Assembly: GCA_030374805.1 (NCBI GenBank)
Contig: JARGSG010000082.1
Span: 62,001 to 126,000 of the forward strand
DNA: 64,000 nucleotides
Direction: 5' to 3'
Source: Gracilaria gracilis
Lineage: Eukaryota; Rhodophyta; Florideophyceae; Gracilariales; Gracilariaceae
Shown: one piece after another, positions 52,240 through 63,799 of the stretch
Layout of the letters: each line of letters opens with the position of its first letter
Position numbering within the stretch: position 1 is the first letter of the stretch
The notes under the pieces: generated by a model
The model's input: only the letters and a program-made list of their open reading frames with translations
What the model was told of the DNA's origin: nothing
Databases searched by the model: none
Translations under genes and position numbers: made by a program

Positions 52240-52600
52240 TGGTGAGGACCTCGAAGTCGCTGCTAATGGCCCTTGTGCTGCCGGCCGTCGTCGTCTCCTG
52301 GTATCGTGGCGTGTGGTGCCCGTACTGCAAAGCCACGCTCGACTCGCTCATACTCGCCAACGACCACATCAAGGCGCTGGGCGCCAAGCTGGTCACCATC
52401 TCAGCGCAGACGACCGACGAGAGCGAGGAGATGATCATGGAGATGGGGCTGCTATTCCATGTGCTCAGCGACGACGGCTTCAAGGTCGCGGACAAGTACG
52501 GAATTGCATTCACTGCCACGGATGGCATCAAGAACTTGTACAAAGACTTTAGCGTGGACTTGGGCGCCATTAGCGGCAAAGAGGGGAGACAAAAGGCCCG
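52240..52600 (+). pseudogene. Peroxiredoxin-like (AhpC/TSA) fragment
   Basis: Reads SLLMALVLPAVVVSWYRGVW then CPYC, with the thioredoxin-fold Cys pair, followed by ANDHIKALGAKLVTISAQTT, LLFHVLSDDGFKVADKYGI and LYKDFSVDLGAI. This is the N-terminal two thirds of an AhpC/TSA domain. After about 52590 the frame runs into unrelated Arg/Ser/Pro-rich sequence. No good start codon is apparent. Confidence 0.7.
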
Positions 52601-53351
52601 TCATATGGAGCGGTGGCGTGCAGCTGGAGAAAAGGCTGCAACGACTTTGAAAGCATCTGGTTGTTGGAGAGCATCACGGGCAGGGATTGGGAGTTTTGTA
52701 AGGAAGCGCGAGTGCGGTCGGCGCGAGTGGCAAGGGACCCTCCAACGTTCCGTCCGCTCTCTACGAGCAGCAGCACAGCGCTTTTCACTAACAGCAACAG
52801 CCACAACAATGCCCTCAACCGCCCCCCCAACCCACCACCGAGCCCTCCCCCCTGCCTCCTCCGCCGGTGCAAAATCTTCGTCCTAGTGCCATTCAAAGAA
52901 GAGAATGATCGTTCGAAGACCGAAGCAACCCATCATCTGGTAATGATGCTTGCTGTGGCGGGAGAGAACGCGCGAGCTATCTTCCGAAACGGTGGCGGAA
53001 GGCGGCGATGGCGGCGCGTCTTGCGTCAGGTCGCTGCCGGGAATTCCAGTTGGGAAGGAATATAGGTTGCACAGCGGCGGGGAGATTATACAGCCATTCG
53101 AAATATGGCGCACAAGCCTTGTGCGAACCTGCGGCTCTCAAGATCGACGTGCTTTAGCCCTAAAATAATCCCCCGAGCTTCCGATGGGGGCGTAAAGGGA
53201 CGTCGGCCCGTCGTGCATTCAGCGCCTGAAACTGGCGCAGTGTGGCCGTGGCTGTGAATTTCAAACTGTGCAGCACTTTGCATCGTTTGTCTCCCTGTCT
53301 CGCTCCTTTCAACAGACCCATCCCCATAATCAAGTTCCGCACCGTTTGGTT
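52601..53351. other. GC-rich non-coding sequence; probable left end of the hAT element
   Basis: Several overlapping frames on both strands rich in Pro, Arg and Ser; none persuasive. The left end of the hAT element should be here but I could not identify its terminal repeat. Confidence 0.4.
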
Positions 53352-55712
53352 ATGTCATCCAATAACGCTCAGCAGCAGGAGTCGTTTTCGTCAACGTCTC
53401 GCAAAGTTGGTCGCAAGAGAGCCTGGTGGCCTACTGAGTGCTTTTCTCTGCAGCCCAGCGACGATAGCCTCTCTTCACCGGACAATCTCTATACAACCTG
53501 CGATGGGTGTCGCTGGCAAACTAAGGCAGCGACACCTAACGCCACGCAGTTAGGCCAGCACTTGTTACAGTGTTCCTTCACGTCGCCAGCTACCCTATCC
53601 CGGCTTCTTAAGACCCCGTCGCTACTGCGCGCCTACCGCGAACTTGGAAGTGCTTCTGAAAGCTTCGGGATCCCAGCAACTCCCTCCAAACGAGCCCGCC
53701 AAGAAGAAGTTCGTGCGGGACCGAGCCAGTGAACAAACGTGATGCCATCAACCAACGCCGGGATGGGGTCCACACAGCGTCGGTCTGCAGTGGAGAGTCA
53801 GCAAGCAAGGTTGTACAGGCTGAGAAGTCGCATGACAGACCTATTAACTCTTTTCGTCGTCAACCATATGCTCCCATTCTCGGTTCTCAGTCGCAGAGAA
53901 GGTCAGAATGAGCTGTATGAACTTGTAAAGCTTCTGGATCCTGGGGTTGCTGAATAATTTCCAAGCATATCTCGGATGGCTGGAAAGAATCTGCAGGGTT
54001 TGTATGAGAAGAAGCTCATTTCTGTCAAAGCTGAAATTGCGGCTTCATTGCGACAGACGTATGGAACTCTTATTTTTGATGGATGGACGGATGCAAGCTC
54101 CGAGAATGTCGTTAATGTTCTTTTATGCATCACCGGTGTGGACAGGTCAAGGAAGACATACATTCTACGATCTATATATATTGGATCACAGAGCTGTGAT
54201 TCTACGCTCTACGCCAATGTTGTAGATTCTGCCTTTGCAGAATTCGGTAACATCAAACGCATATGTGCGGTAGTCAGCGACAATGCGAGTTCTTGTGTCA
54301 AGGCGAAAGAGGAGTTGGCTAAGAGATACAACCACATTAATTCAAGTCAGGACCAGACTCATGTTGCCAATCTTGTGATGCAGGATGTGGGAGAGCTGCC
54401 TTGGGTCAAAGATATTTTGAATACGGTGGGAGCTGTCGTGAACGACTTGCGCAAACATTCTAAACTTTATTTTCGATTCAAGCAGCTGAAAGAGCAGTAC
54501 AACAGGAATCTTCTTAATGCAGGATACACAACATCAACCCGAGAGCTGGACGAGTATGGTAGAGTTTTGCCGCTTCGCACTGCAATTCTACCTATGCGAA
54601 TAGCACCCACTCGCTTTGCGAATGCAGAGGGTATGCTTCATTCGTTTATAAGGGGAAGGCCTGTTTATCAGAGTCTTGTACAGTGTCTTGACTTTCGCAC
54701 AACGCTGTACGGGGGCAAAAGGGAAAACAGGCGTGATGCTTTTGAGGCCACTGTCAAAGACAGTACGGTTTATGACAGGTGTCTAGACATATACAATGTG
54801 TTTCGGCTTTTCAGGCAATATCTTCGTATATTCGATGATGACAGTTCGGTCATATCCGAGGTGTATCCGGCCACTAAGCAGCTCAAACAGCAGCTACTGG
54901 CTCTTCCTGTAACCCCGTTTTTTACACAAGAACGAAAAGATGGCGTGCTAACTGCCCTACGCGGACGACTGAATGGTGGATCAAGAAAAATACCTCTACT
55001 TACTTCTATTCATTATGTCACGTATTTCTTGGATATCCGCAGCGTGAACGATGCATTTTCCCCTCACAATGCCAAAATTCTAAAGCATCTTCGCTCTTAC
55101 GTGGTATCAAAGGCTTTTCCGCAGACACAAAAGCTTCCTAGCTCCGGAGGGGAAGACGCAGCAGTTACAAAACTATTTGAAGAGTTTTCATTTATGCGTC
55201 TTTTTTGGAAGTCTCAAGCCGACAACCCGAGTGAGCGCGAGGTTTTAATGGCGTTAAGGAATATACCTATTGTATACTGGATGCAGTACGACGAGAGACC
55301 TTGGTTAAAGGACTTTGCTCTCCGCTTATTGTCGGTGAGTCCGTCCTCTTCCAGCGTAGAAAGAAGTTTTAGCCTGCAAGGAAGAATAAGAACTCCGACC
55401 CGGAACCGACTTCATCCGGTTAAAGTAGAGAAGATGATCTTTTGTGCGTTCAATCGCGCTTTGACATCTCGACGGAGACGCAATCGAGGCACAGTAGCAA
55501 GAACGCAAGCCATGAGTTTGGCTTTACATGAAGTTCCATCAGGCTCAGGAGGAAACTTGGTAGACTCTGTGTCCTATTTCGATATAGGAAATAACGCAGA
55601 GGTGGAAGATGAGGACGTGAGCAACGAGGAAGACCTTTTAGAATGGGAAAATGTAGAGGAAGACAAAGAAGAACTCCCGGAGGCTGGGGTAATGCGTTCT
55701 TTTATTGAGTAG
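53352..55712 (+). pseudogene. hAT-family transposase with two in-frame stops
   Basis: A single frame of 786 codons from ATG 53352, broken by TGA at 53730-53732 and TAA at 53955-53957. BED-type zinc finger near residues 50-80 (CDGCRWQTKA...QHLLQC). Then GTLIFDGWTDASSENVVNVL (first catalytic Asp), CAVVSDNASSCVKAKEEL (second), DQTHVANLVMQDV where hATs usually have CxxH, and the C-terminal dimerisation region LLSVSPSSSSVERSFSLQGRI with the catalytic Glu in ERSFS. An acidic tail ends the protein. Length is normal for the family. The C-terminal 578 codons remain open. Confidence 0.88.
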
Positions 55713-56039
55713 GTTGGTGTGATGAAATCATCTTGCTGATGAAAGAAAAGCATTCAATGTCCAACAGATACACTTCGTCAACAAAAAGCACTTCAGGTAC
55801 AAGTTCAGCCTTCCCTTCTTCCCACCATTTGGAAACCTTCATGCCAATCTGTTCGCGTACTGCGCCCTTGACACCACCATTGTCCGCTTTACCACCGCCC
55901 AGCGCGCTGTCCTCTCGACTTCGGCCAACTAAGCCGGGTCTCACGACGTCACAGCGTTCTCGGACTGCGGCAGCGGCAAGCGTCCCCACGCGCAGCGCAG
56001 CGCCGCCACGGTGCAAGAAGTACCGCAGCTGCGATCGCG
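55713..56039. other. GC-rich spacer after the hAT ORF
   Basis: The right end of the hAT element should lie here. No gene supported. Confidence 0.35.
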
Positions 56040-56301
56040 CATGGCCAATTCGACTGCGAGCAAAGCGGCGGGTAGATTGTCGCAGCTGGACGTTTTGCAG
56101 CTGTTCAAGCTGTAAAGAGAGAGCAGCCACAAGTGGGACGCACGCGCTCTCAGCGCTAAGTTCAACGTCGAGGAGCGCGATCTGATTGACTTGCTCAAGT
56201 TCACGCTCACGTACACGGGCCGTGCCGACAACGATGGACTCATGCGTGGGTACTACAACGCCGATGCGAAGAACACGATCACGCGCTTTGAGAAGGACTA
56301 G
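56040..56301 (+). pseudogene. Small decayed coding remnant
   Basis: ATG at 56041 leads MANSTASKAAGRLSQLDVLQ and, after a TAA near 56112, SSHKWDARALSAKFNVEERD then LIDLLKFTLTY. The W-x-A..ls.kf....d..LLkf pattern recalls the C-terminal part of the complex I assembly factor NDUFAF4. The resemblance is weak and from memory. Confidence 0.3.
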
Positions 56302-56653
56302 TAGATCCAGGGTAGTGTGTGACTTGGATGGTTTTATACAAAACTTGGCGTGGCGGCGCAACTCGAAGCGCTTGCTGTGTGCAAACAGCTTGAGAAGGCG
56401 ACGTGGTGGCAAAGTACAAGCATGAAGCGCATGGCAGCCAACAGGCAGCAAGCACAGGTAGCAGCCGCCATAGCAGCCGTGACCGAGCGCGCGTTCGCAG
56501 CGTTGGGATACAGCGCAGGGCGCGAGCGAAGGAGCGAGGAGCGACAAGCACGCGAAAACAAAAGCACTCAGTGAACACTTGATATGATACAAAAAGGTCA
56601 TCGCTTACTGCGGGTTATCGCTTGCAGCGGTAGAGCGCGCTGACAAACGGCGA

Positions 56654-57767
56654 CTACGAGCGTCCACGAAGCTGATTCAGAGCGCGCGCATGCACTGAAC
56701 GCAAGGCGTGAGGGTAGGCGGCGCACATCACGAAGAGCGCGCCGAAAGCCGAATAGTGCTCCAAGGTAGGCGGCCTATTCTCCTGCGACACAACGTTCTC
56801 ACATGACTCGAGCGCAATGATGCACAGCACCAGGTGAGCAAGAGCGCATTGGGCGAACACAGCAACGTCAAGTGCACGCTCTTCGTTTGCGGCTGCGACT
56901 GCGACTGTTGCAGCAGAGGCACGGCGGCGGTGGCGGCAGCACCACGGGCGTTGCGGTTGGAGCACGTGCGCGAGCTAGCAGTACGTCTGAGCAAAGCGTG
57001 CACGATAGCAAACGTCTTTGAGAACTGCGAGCGCTGCAGCTGGGATGCCTTGTGGCGGCGCATGAGCTGCTGGTTCCACTTGGAGATGGAAGGCAGCGCG
57101 GCGCGCATAGCCAGCTCGTGGTTCTGCTTGTGCAGGTCGCGGCGCGATTTAAAGTACAACTCGAAAAGAAGCTCGAACACGGCGTGCATCTCGCCCTGGA
57201 TGGTGGGCTTTGTGCTCTGCGTGGTGGCAGCGTCGTGGCGCCCCATAGCACATCGCTCACCAGCTTCTCCCGCTGGCGCGCGTTGCCACCACGCCCGGCA
57301 AACTCGCCAAAGCGCGTATAGCGCGCATCCGTTTCGTTCGGCAGTTTGAGTGGCGGCTTTCTCGGTGGCCCTGGCGGCAACGGCGGTGGCCCGTCGGAAG
57401 CGCTGGCGCGCAGCGTGACGACGGCGCGACGGCGCGCGCTGGAGTGTATGGCGGGCAGCAACGGCTGTTGCTGTGGCCGCTGTTGTCTCTTTGGAGGCCG
57501 CCGCTGCCGCCGGTTGCCGTCACCTGTCATCAGCCCCGTCGCTAGCGTCGTCAGTGCACGACTTGATTTTCTTTCTCCGCCGCTGCCGCTCGTCATACCA
57601 CATACGCTGTTCTTTTTCGTGCTGCTGCCGCTGTTGCCACGCGCGACGCTACAGCCAGCAACGAGAACTTTGACTGTCTGGCGCCGCCGGCAAGACCTTA
57701 TCTGATGGGTGCTGAATTTAGGTTTTGATCGCTTGCTCAGGGGCACTGAGTTAGCGCACCGTGGCAC
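56654..57767 (-). pseudogene. GC-rich decayed coding sequence of unknown identity
   Basis: The coding signal moves between minus-strand frames: 57767-57250 (TDARYTRFGEFAGRGGNARQ, REKLVSDVLWGA), then 57246-56970 (IQGEMHAVFELLFELYFKSR; ALPSISKWNQQLMRRHKAS), then about 56900-56654 (ALAHLVLCIIALESCENVV; HYSAFGALFVMCAAYPHAL). This suggests one helical protein broken by at least two frameshifts. I do not recognise it. It is far richer in GC than its flanks. Confidence 0.4.
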
Positions 57768-57915
57768 CGTGCTACCGTGCCACGGACAGAGCCTTTGTTA
57801 GCGGCATTGACTCCGCTCCGGCTCAGCGCACCGTGGCGCACGGTGCGCTAAGCGGAGTCAGTGCCGCTGACGAAGGCTCTCCATAAAGAGTCAGCGCCGC
57901 TGACTAAGGCTCTGC
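57745..57915. repeat. GC-rich palindromic block
   Basis: TTAGCGCACCGTG (about 57752) pairs with CACGGTGCGCTAA (about 57838); AGAGCC..GTTAGCGGCATTGACTCCGCT pairs with AGCGGAGTCAGTGCCGCTGACGAAGGCTCT arms; and GCCGCTGACNAAGGCTCT recurs as a direct repeat. It looks like a foldback or MITE end. Confidence 0.7.
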
Positions 57916-58776
57916 ATAATTGGAACAGTTTTCTCACTGCATGCATAACATATGAAAACTACGGAGGTTTTATGATTTCCCTGCAAAGTTAAGGAAAAAT
58001 GATACAGAGCGCCGTGACAGGCAAAGTTTTTGCACTTTGACCTGTCACAGCGGGGTGGAGGAGAAAATTTTTGTGAGTCGTGCGACGCTGGTGTACCCTG
58101 CACCGCGAACTCCACGCTCTGCACCAGGTGCACACTACAGTGCTCCGCGTCTGGTTCACGAGTCCATGAGTCGAGTTCTGATTCACGATCCGAACGCTCG
58201 TAGTGTGTTTGCTCGTTCAAGACCGTTCACGCTTCAAAGGTTCACGATTCAGCTCTCGTCATGTACTGAGCGCGCTACAATCGTCCTATTCATTGGAAAG
58301 ATACGCAAGACTATGGCAGATGTTCAAACGTGCGACTAACACTCTCAAGATTGTCTTTGAACCAAGCGACGAATTTGACAACGCTGGTCGAAGAATGTCT
58401 TGCAAGTCTCTCATTTCGAAGCCGATTCTGCACACTACGATCACAAGAGAACGGCTCTTCTGCAACTGCTTCTTTTTACATGTGAACCAGCTTCACACCC
58501 ACCACGCGTTACAAACAAAGCCACAACACAAGATGTTCTGTTCAACTGTTTTTGAAAGAAAGAAAAGAGTATTGGGAGTTCCGGTTTTTAGTACAACCCT
58601 CCCTTGGGAGCATACCTTTTCAAATGGGAAGGCTATTCTTTACTGGGTCAGCCTATCTCATATCATTTCGAATCGTTTTGTGGGCTACACGTTTTTCACC
58701 TTGTAAACTAGATGAGTTCAGAAAAACACAAATGAGGATAATGCTTTTTTCTCTGTTAACATAAGGTGTGATCGTG
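57916..58776. other. No supported gene
   Basis: A plus-strand frame 58203-58706 is open for 167 codons but has no recognisable motif. A 12-mer (TGTTAACATAAG) at 58753-58764, 13 bases past the stop of the minus-strand gene, recurs in inverse orientation at 63822-63833. Confidence 0.4.
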
Positions 58777-61700
58777 TCAAACACTTTCTGCGAACGCTGT
58801 ATGCTTGTCTCCTGCAACTTCAAAGAATGCCATCCGTTTGCTTCTGAGATCCGTTTCGGAAATGTGAGTCGTCCGCTTATATATTCCAAAGGTTTTGACA
58901 GCATTGTACGGGTCTATTACCAACACTAATTGTCGAAGAAATGAGGAACAAGGAATGCACTTGAAGACAATTTCATCATTGTTGTATGCAAACTTGAACC
59001 TTTTGTGCCCGTACTTGGACACAACCAAACTGTTACCTTCTTCTCCAGGAACCTGTTGCAAGACCTTTAACAACGCTAATCTCATACAGGGCTGACTGTG
59101 TGGGTGAAATATTTTGTGAATGATGCCCTGAGACCGACCCTCGCCAGTTTGAAACACAACCGCCTCATGACGACTTGAGACACCAAATATATTAGAACCA
59201 GCATAAACGGTCTGCGGCATAACGTCACGGCACCATTCAAACCGCGCCATAAACCGTGCGCTCTTCACCGTTTTCCACACATGGAGATTTGTAATTGGAT
59301 TGAAGGCGTTTGATATTTCTCTGTCTGCAAGATCAATGCTACACACATTTGAAACGTAGCGCAGGGCTTGACTGTGCCAATTCATTGTCATTAGATTCCT
59401 TTTGTCACTGTCATGAACACCTGACTCGTGTTCATATCTATCTTTTTCAGTGAACTGACAGGAATTGCGAGTTATCAGGCCCGAAGGTGTAACAGAAGTT
59501 TCTTGGATTTGGAAACCGGCAGTATCTGAATTCTCGCCAGCGCTAAGCAGTTGCGCCGCAATTGCTGTGCGCTGACGGTTCGTGGATGAATAGCTTTCCT
59601 TCGTAGACTTATGCAAAGTCTAATTTGAATCAGTGGAGCCCTTCCGAATGCACCCATAGTCAAATAGATGGTTGGCAATGTGGAACATTGTGCGATGCAT
59701 TTTCGTATTCGTTTTGATGTTGAAGAGGGTTGCGATGCTAACTCCTACTTCATACCCAAGTTCTGCAATCTGCTGGATTTCTTTCATTGTGCGAGAAGCC
59801 AGTTCAGGCGATTGGTTCGTTCCAAACAGTCGACGTTGTAATAGATCTAGCTGCAGAAGCAGTTGTACGAATCGGTCATCGTCCGGCGTGGTGTTTGGAG
59901 ACAATCCCATTACTGCGTACCAAAGGTAAGCATTGAGCTCCCTGCACATTTTACCTGTTACTCCTGGATGCTTCTCCTCTTTGTTTTTTCGAAACGCACG
60001 AAACTTTCGAAGGTGAGAACCTGGCGGTAAATCTTGAATGCGTTGGTTGGCGATGTTGGCTGCGACAGACTTAGATAAACCGTTATATTCAAGTGCAGAT
60101 TCGAAGATCTGAAAGGCATCATCGGCAACTTGGCGCATACCGCCATGCTCTAACACATGAAGCGCGTCAAACCCAATCGAAGCATAAAGACGGTACGGGA
60201 AAGAACTTGATCCTGAAAAGGAAGCAAGAGCAGAAGGGTATTGAAGAGCGCTCACAGAATCAAAATAGTATATCTCGTCCTTCAAATTGGGTCTCGGTGC
60301 TCCATTGCGCTGCCTGTCGGTGACTGGCCTCCATCTCTTTGATTTAGCAACTTCAATCTGCGCCATTGTGGTTCTGTACACATCACGATACGGGTAGATC
60401 TCAGTGCCTGTATTCAACTTTATTAACGATGACAACGAACACTCACAACCCTTCTGGTATTCATCGCGTGAAGAAGTGGTTGCAGCACTTGGAATAGAAG
60501 CTACGGAGCCGTCATCACTGTCATTGACACTGTTGGGCTCTGCACAGCCAGACTTTTTTGGAGTTTTCTTGATGCGTGATGGCATCAAGCAGTGTAAACA
60601 GTCGAAGAAACTGTCGTGGCCTTTAAGACCGCATGCTGGTCGCTCCTGGACTTTGTCCGCGACCTGAATTCCAAGCCGTGGGTAAATCTTTCGACCTTCA
60701 ATATCTATGCCAATATGGGAGGCCCTCAAAATATCCTCGAGCAGCAAGAACATGAATCTGTGCCATAATTCATGTTTCTCTTTACGACTCTTGGCGATTG
60801 ATATCGTCGATAACGAGGTCTCTATGATTGGAGCAATTCCAACTTCGTGCCAGTCGGATGAGGCACCCACTATGTTACTAAAGCGCGCCCTGACGTTTGT
60901 AGCACTTTGCGTTCCTGAAGAACTCAGAATGGTTGAGTCACTGTACAGATCGACTAGGACGACGGAAAAGTCTGAGTTTCCGATCGCTTCCTCGTACTCT
61001 TTCAAAGCCTCCGAATCCCAGGGTAAGGAAAACACGCGCTCTTCAGATATCTTTTTCTCGCGAAAGTCACGAATAGATTTCACTCCGTTGTTCTGCTCTA
61101 AGACTTTCAACATTACTTTTAACACTGACCGGAACACCCCAGTGGAGTTCGACCCCATTTCACTGTGAATTACAGCCTTACGCCATCCTTCTTCTCTCAC
61201 TTTACATTTTCTGGTCCTCAACAGGTAGGTCGAGAATGCAGCGGCGGTTGCGAACTGGTTAGATACACTTCGATATTCAGCGGGAACTGAATCCTCAATT
61301 GATACCGCGAGGTCATAGATTCCTTCTGATTGTTGCAAGGAAAGGGTGTTGTGCGAGCAATAATCTAGCATTTTCCTCACGGGAAAGCTTAGGCTCTCAA
61401 TGGCTGGACTGGGCTCGGATATATCGCCAAATAAAGGGACGGATTCGTCTTTCAAGGACTTGAAGAAAAGCCATGTGGGTTTTGCAGCATCTCCAATGTC
61501 ATTAGGAGTCTGTCGAGGGATGAAAATGGGAACTGACTGATGCTTTCCTGACAGGGGTATAGCGTCTGGGACACTTTCGTTACTGTGGACGTGCTCGTCA
61601 GCCATCATGTTGAGCGCATGTAGCTCGTTCTCGTCTTCCGTTTTTTGACTGTCGTGCGTCTCATGGACTTCGTTCTTATCAGAAACAGGCTCAATGCGCG

Positions 61701-62130
61701 CTTTTGCAGGGTGTCCAGAATGGGTTTTATCCAGAGGTATCTCTTGAGATCCGTTTGAACTCTCGTCTTCTATAGAAAGCGCATACTCAGGGACAAATCC
61801 GTTGTGGGTGCGTGCTATATGATTCTCGAACAGAACGTTATTGAGGAACTCTCGATTGCAAGCGATACATGTGTGTTTTGATTTCTTCTGTATGGGGCGA
61901 ACAAAGCCCAGGTTTGAATTCATGGGCTGCAGGTATATGTCGGATGCTGAACAGTTGTGGAGCTTTGAGGATGATTCTGTAGCAGGCAACAACGTACGGC
62001 TTCTGCCTATATTCAGCAAGGCTGTTTTATCAATATCCCTACCACAAAAGTACTGCACACACTTCACAAGCGAGAACCAAACGAATTTTGCGCTTCGCAG
62101 GGAACTTTTCGCTTCATCGATAGAAATCAA
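58777..62130 (-). pseudogene. KDZ/Plavaka-like transposase with N-terminal C2H2 finger, one in-frame stop
   Basis: About 1,115 codons in one frame, broken by a TAG at 59617-59619. The frame opens at 62130 with no ATG; the first good ATG is 61923 (MNSNLGFVRPIQKK), just before a zinc finger CIACNREF...H-x4-H. The middle carries LVDLYSDSTILSSSGTQSA, IYPRLGIQVADKVQERPACG, a CGLKGHDSFFDCLHC cluster and GFDALHVLEHGG. These fit the RNase-H-like core of KDZ/Plavaka transposases (Asp in YxD, a CxxC insertion, a later DxLH). Residues after the TAG look collinear. It is divergent from the three-exon gene at 62221, sharing the intergenic region. Family call by motif resemblance only. Confidence 0.5.
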
Positions 62131-62220
62131 TGGGGGTAATTACTGGGCTCCGGGGTGCCCTTGTGTTTTTGGTTTGTTCTTCGTCCGGTGCGTGAGTCTT
62201 CACGTATCGTCAACGGCACC

Positions 62221-63799
62221 ATGCCTCCCCGTCGATCCGGCATGAGCTCAAATGTTGGGAGTAGCAAACCTTCGTTAGGAAACGCAGAAAGGCCAGTAAG
62301 TCGTCCAGTGGGAACGTTGGCGAGCCCAAGAGCTGCGAGTGCGGGAATCAGTAAACCTCCGAGAAGCAAGACGACAAATGAAGTTTTGGGGAACTACCTT
62401 CGCGAACTACTGCAAGAACAGCGGCGTACCAATGTGCTCCTGGACGACCTTAAACGTGAGGTTAATTCTTTTAAAGTTAATGTAACAGACACAGCAGCAG
62501 AAACGCGAATGCGCGAGGAGGACGAAAAGGTCCGTAACGATGCAGAGAAAACCTCCTTCATGGAGACAGCACATAAGAGGCATGAGGAAGTGTTGGATGC
62601 GTTGCTTCAAATAAAACACAATCGTGGAAACTCCACGAAGCCTAACAGTGGTGATCATCGTGAAGATTTGGTAAAGGTTCGTGACTCATCTTGACGGATT
62701 GCATATTCTGTATCAACTTCTAACCATGTGTGATTTAAACTCCTTGACACAGAAATGCAAGGTGGCAGAGGTCTGTTATACACATATTAACAAATTGCTT
62801 GCGAGGCATATACTAACTTGAGAGTAATAACCTGTTTGTTTCACTCTATCAGGTGTTCATCAAAGCCTCCGTCACTATTCAAATATTAGACCCGTCATTG
62901 GGAAGTGAGATATACGAGGGCATGACGGGCAACTCAAACCGTCCAATCAAACTTCTACTCGACGCTGCACGTTTCGTACATCATAGTGCGGCGACTCAGG
63001 CCCAGTTAAGCACATTTCTGCGTTCTAAAATTACAAAGGAAGGACCCCGTCCTGCTTTTACTTCCCAAAAAGTTTACACGGTACTGTCCTCGGCCACCGG
63101 CAGAGCCATCGAACCCCTACGTAACGAAATGGTACGTTATACTTTTACCATGGTTTGCGAACTAGGCCTCTTACTAACGCACATTTGTATTGAACAACCA
63201 CCAAATCGCAGGTGAGAGCGTTCAGAGCACACATACCGGAAGAATGTGTACTGAATGTTCTTTACGCGGGAGCGGTAAAAAGCGCTCACAGAGATGAAGA
63301 TTCAGAAGCCGAGGTCGAAAATGAGGAGCATGTGATGCAGAAGGAAGCTGCGGAGCATATTCTTCTTTCTGGTACATTTAAGACGGAACCGGAGTTTAAT
63401 GCGTCATGGGCAGCCGCATGGAAAGCAGTTAGAAGAAAGTGTCGGGCGCAGCTTGCTAATTTCGTAACGTTTATAGAGAGTTCTGGTTTCGATCGTTCTG
63501 TTATTTCAATTCCATCTCTACCATCCGATGATATAGGAAAGAAGAAAATTAGTCTTTACTCTATGGCTTTGTTACAAATGAAGATTGGAAAGCATCTACA
63601 GGATGTGTCGTTAGGCGACAAGAGCGGGTTAAAGTCGGCTCACGGTCCCGAGTGGGCGAAGGAAGTTCGTAAGCTGTACCGCAGAGTCAAAGGCGTAATG
63701 GAACAGAGTGATATCAGTTCTTCCAATATACCTTTGAATGGATTGTTTATCAAGTATCTAGTTGATGAGGTCGACTTGCCGAAGCTGGATGATTACTAG
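62221..63799 (+). CDS. Three-exon gene of unknown function, 438 residues
   Basis: Exons 62221-62670, 62853-63131 and 63212-63799, all joined in phase 0. Start ATG 62221 gives MPPRRSGMSSNVGSSKPSLG. The N-terminus is basic and Ser/Pro-rich. Residues ~60-140 are a likely coiled coil (RELLQEQRRTNVLLDDLKRE; MREEDEKVRNDAEK). Exons 2 and 3 give a helical protein (VFIKASVTIQILDPSLG; EVRKLYRRVKGVMEQ). No domain recognised. It is divergent to the KDZ-like ORF and could be the second gene of that transposon, or a host gene. Confidence 0.65.
62671..62852 (+). other. Intron 1 of the three-exon gene (182 nt)
   Basis: GTAAAG donor, ATACTAACTTG about 42 nt before the acceptor, CACTCTATCAG acceptor. In-frame stops occur inside. 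Confidence 0.75.
63132..63211 (+). other. Intron 2 of the three-exon gene (80 nt)
   Basis: GTACGT donor, TTACTAACGC about 38 nt before the acceptor, AAATCGCAG acceptor. Reading through it would hit a stop before exon 3. Confidence 0.75.

Noticed and set aside
55702..56601. 299-codon hydrophobic minus-strand ORF
   Set aside because: Cys/Leu/Arg-rich translation of GC-rich sequence; overlaps better coding signal on the other strand.
12939..59619. In-frame TAG codons (copia, gypsy B chromodomain, PP2A B'', KDZ-like) as reassigned or readthrough codons
   Set aside because: Other broken frames here carry TGA and TAA, and TAG also ends apparently intact ORFs (44760, 34813), so decay is simpler.
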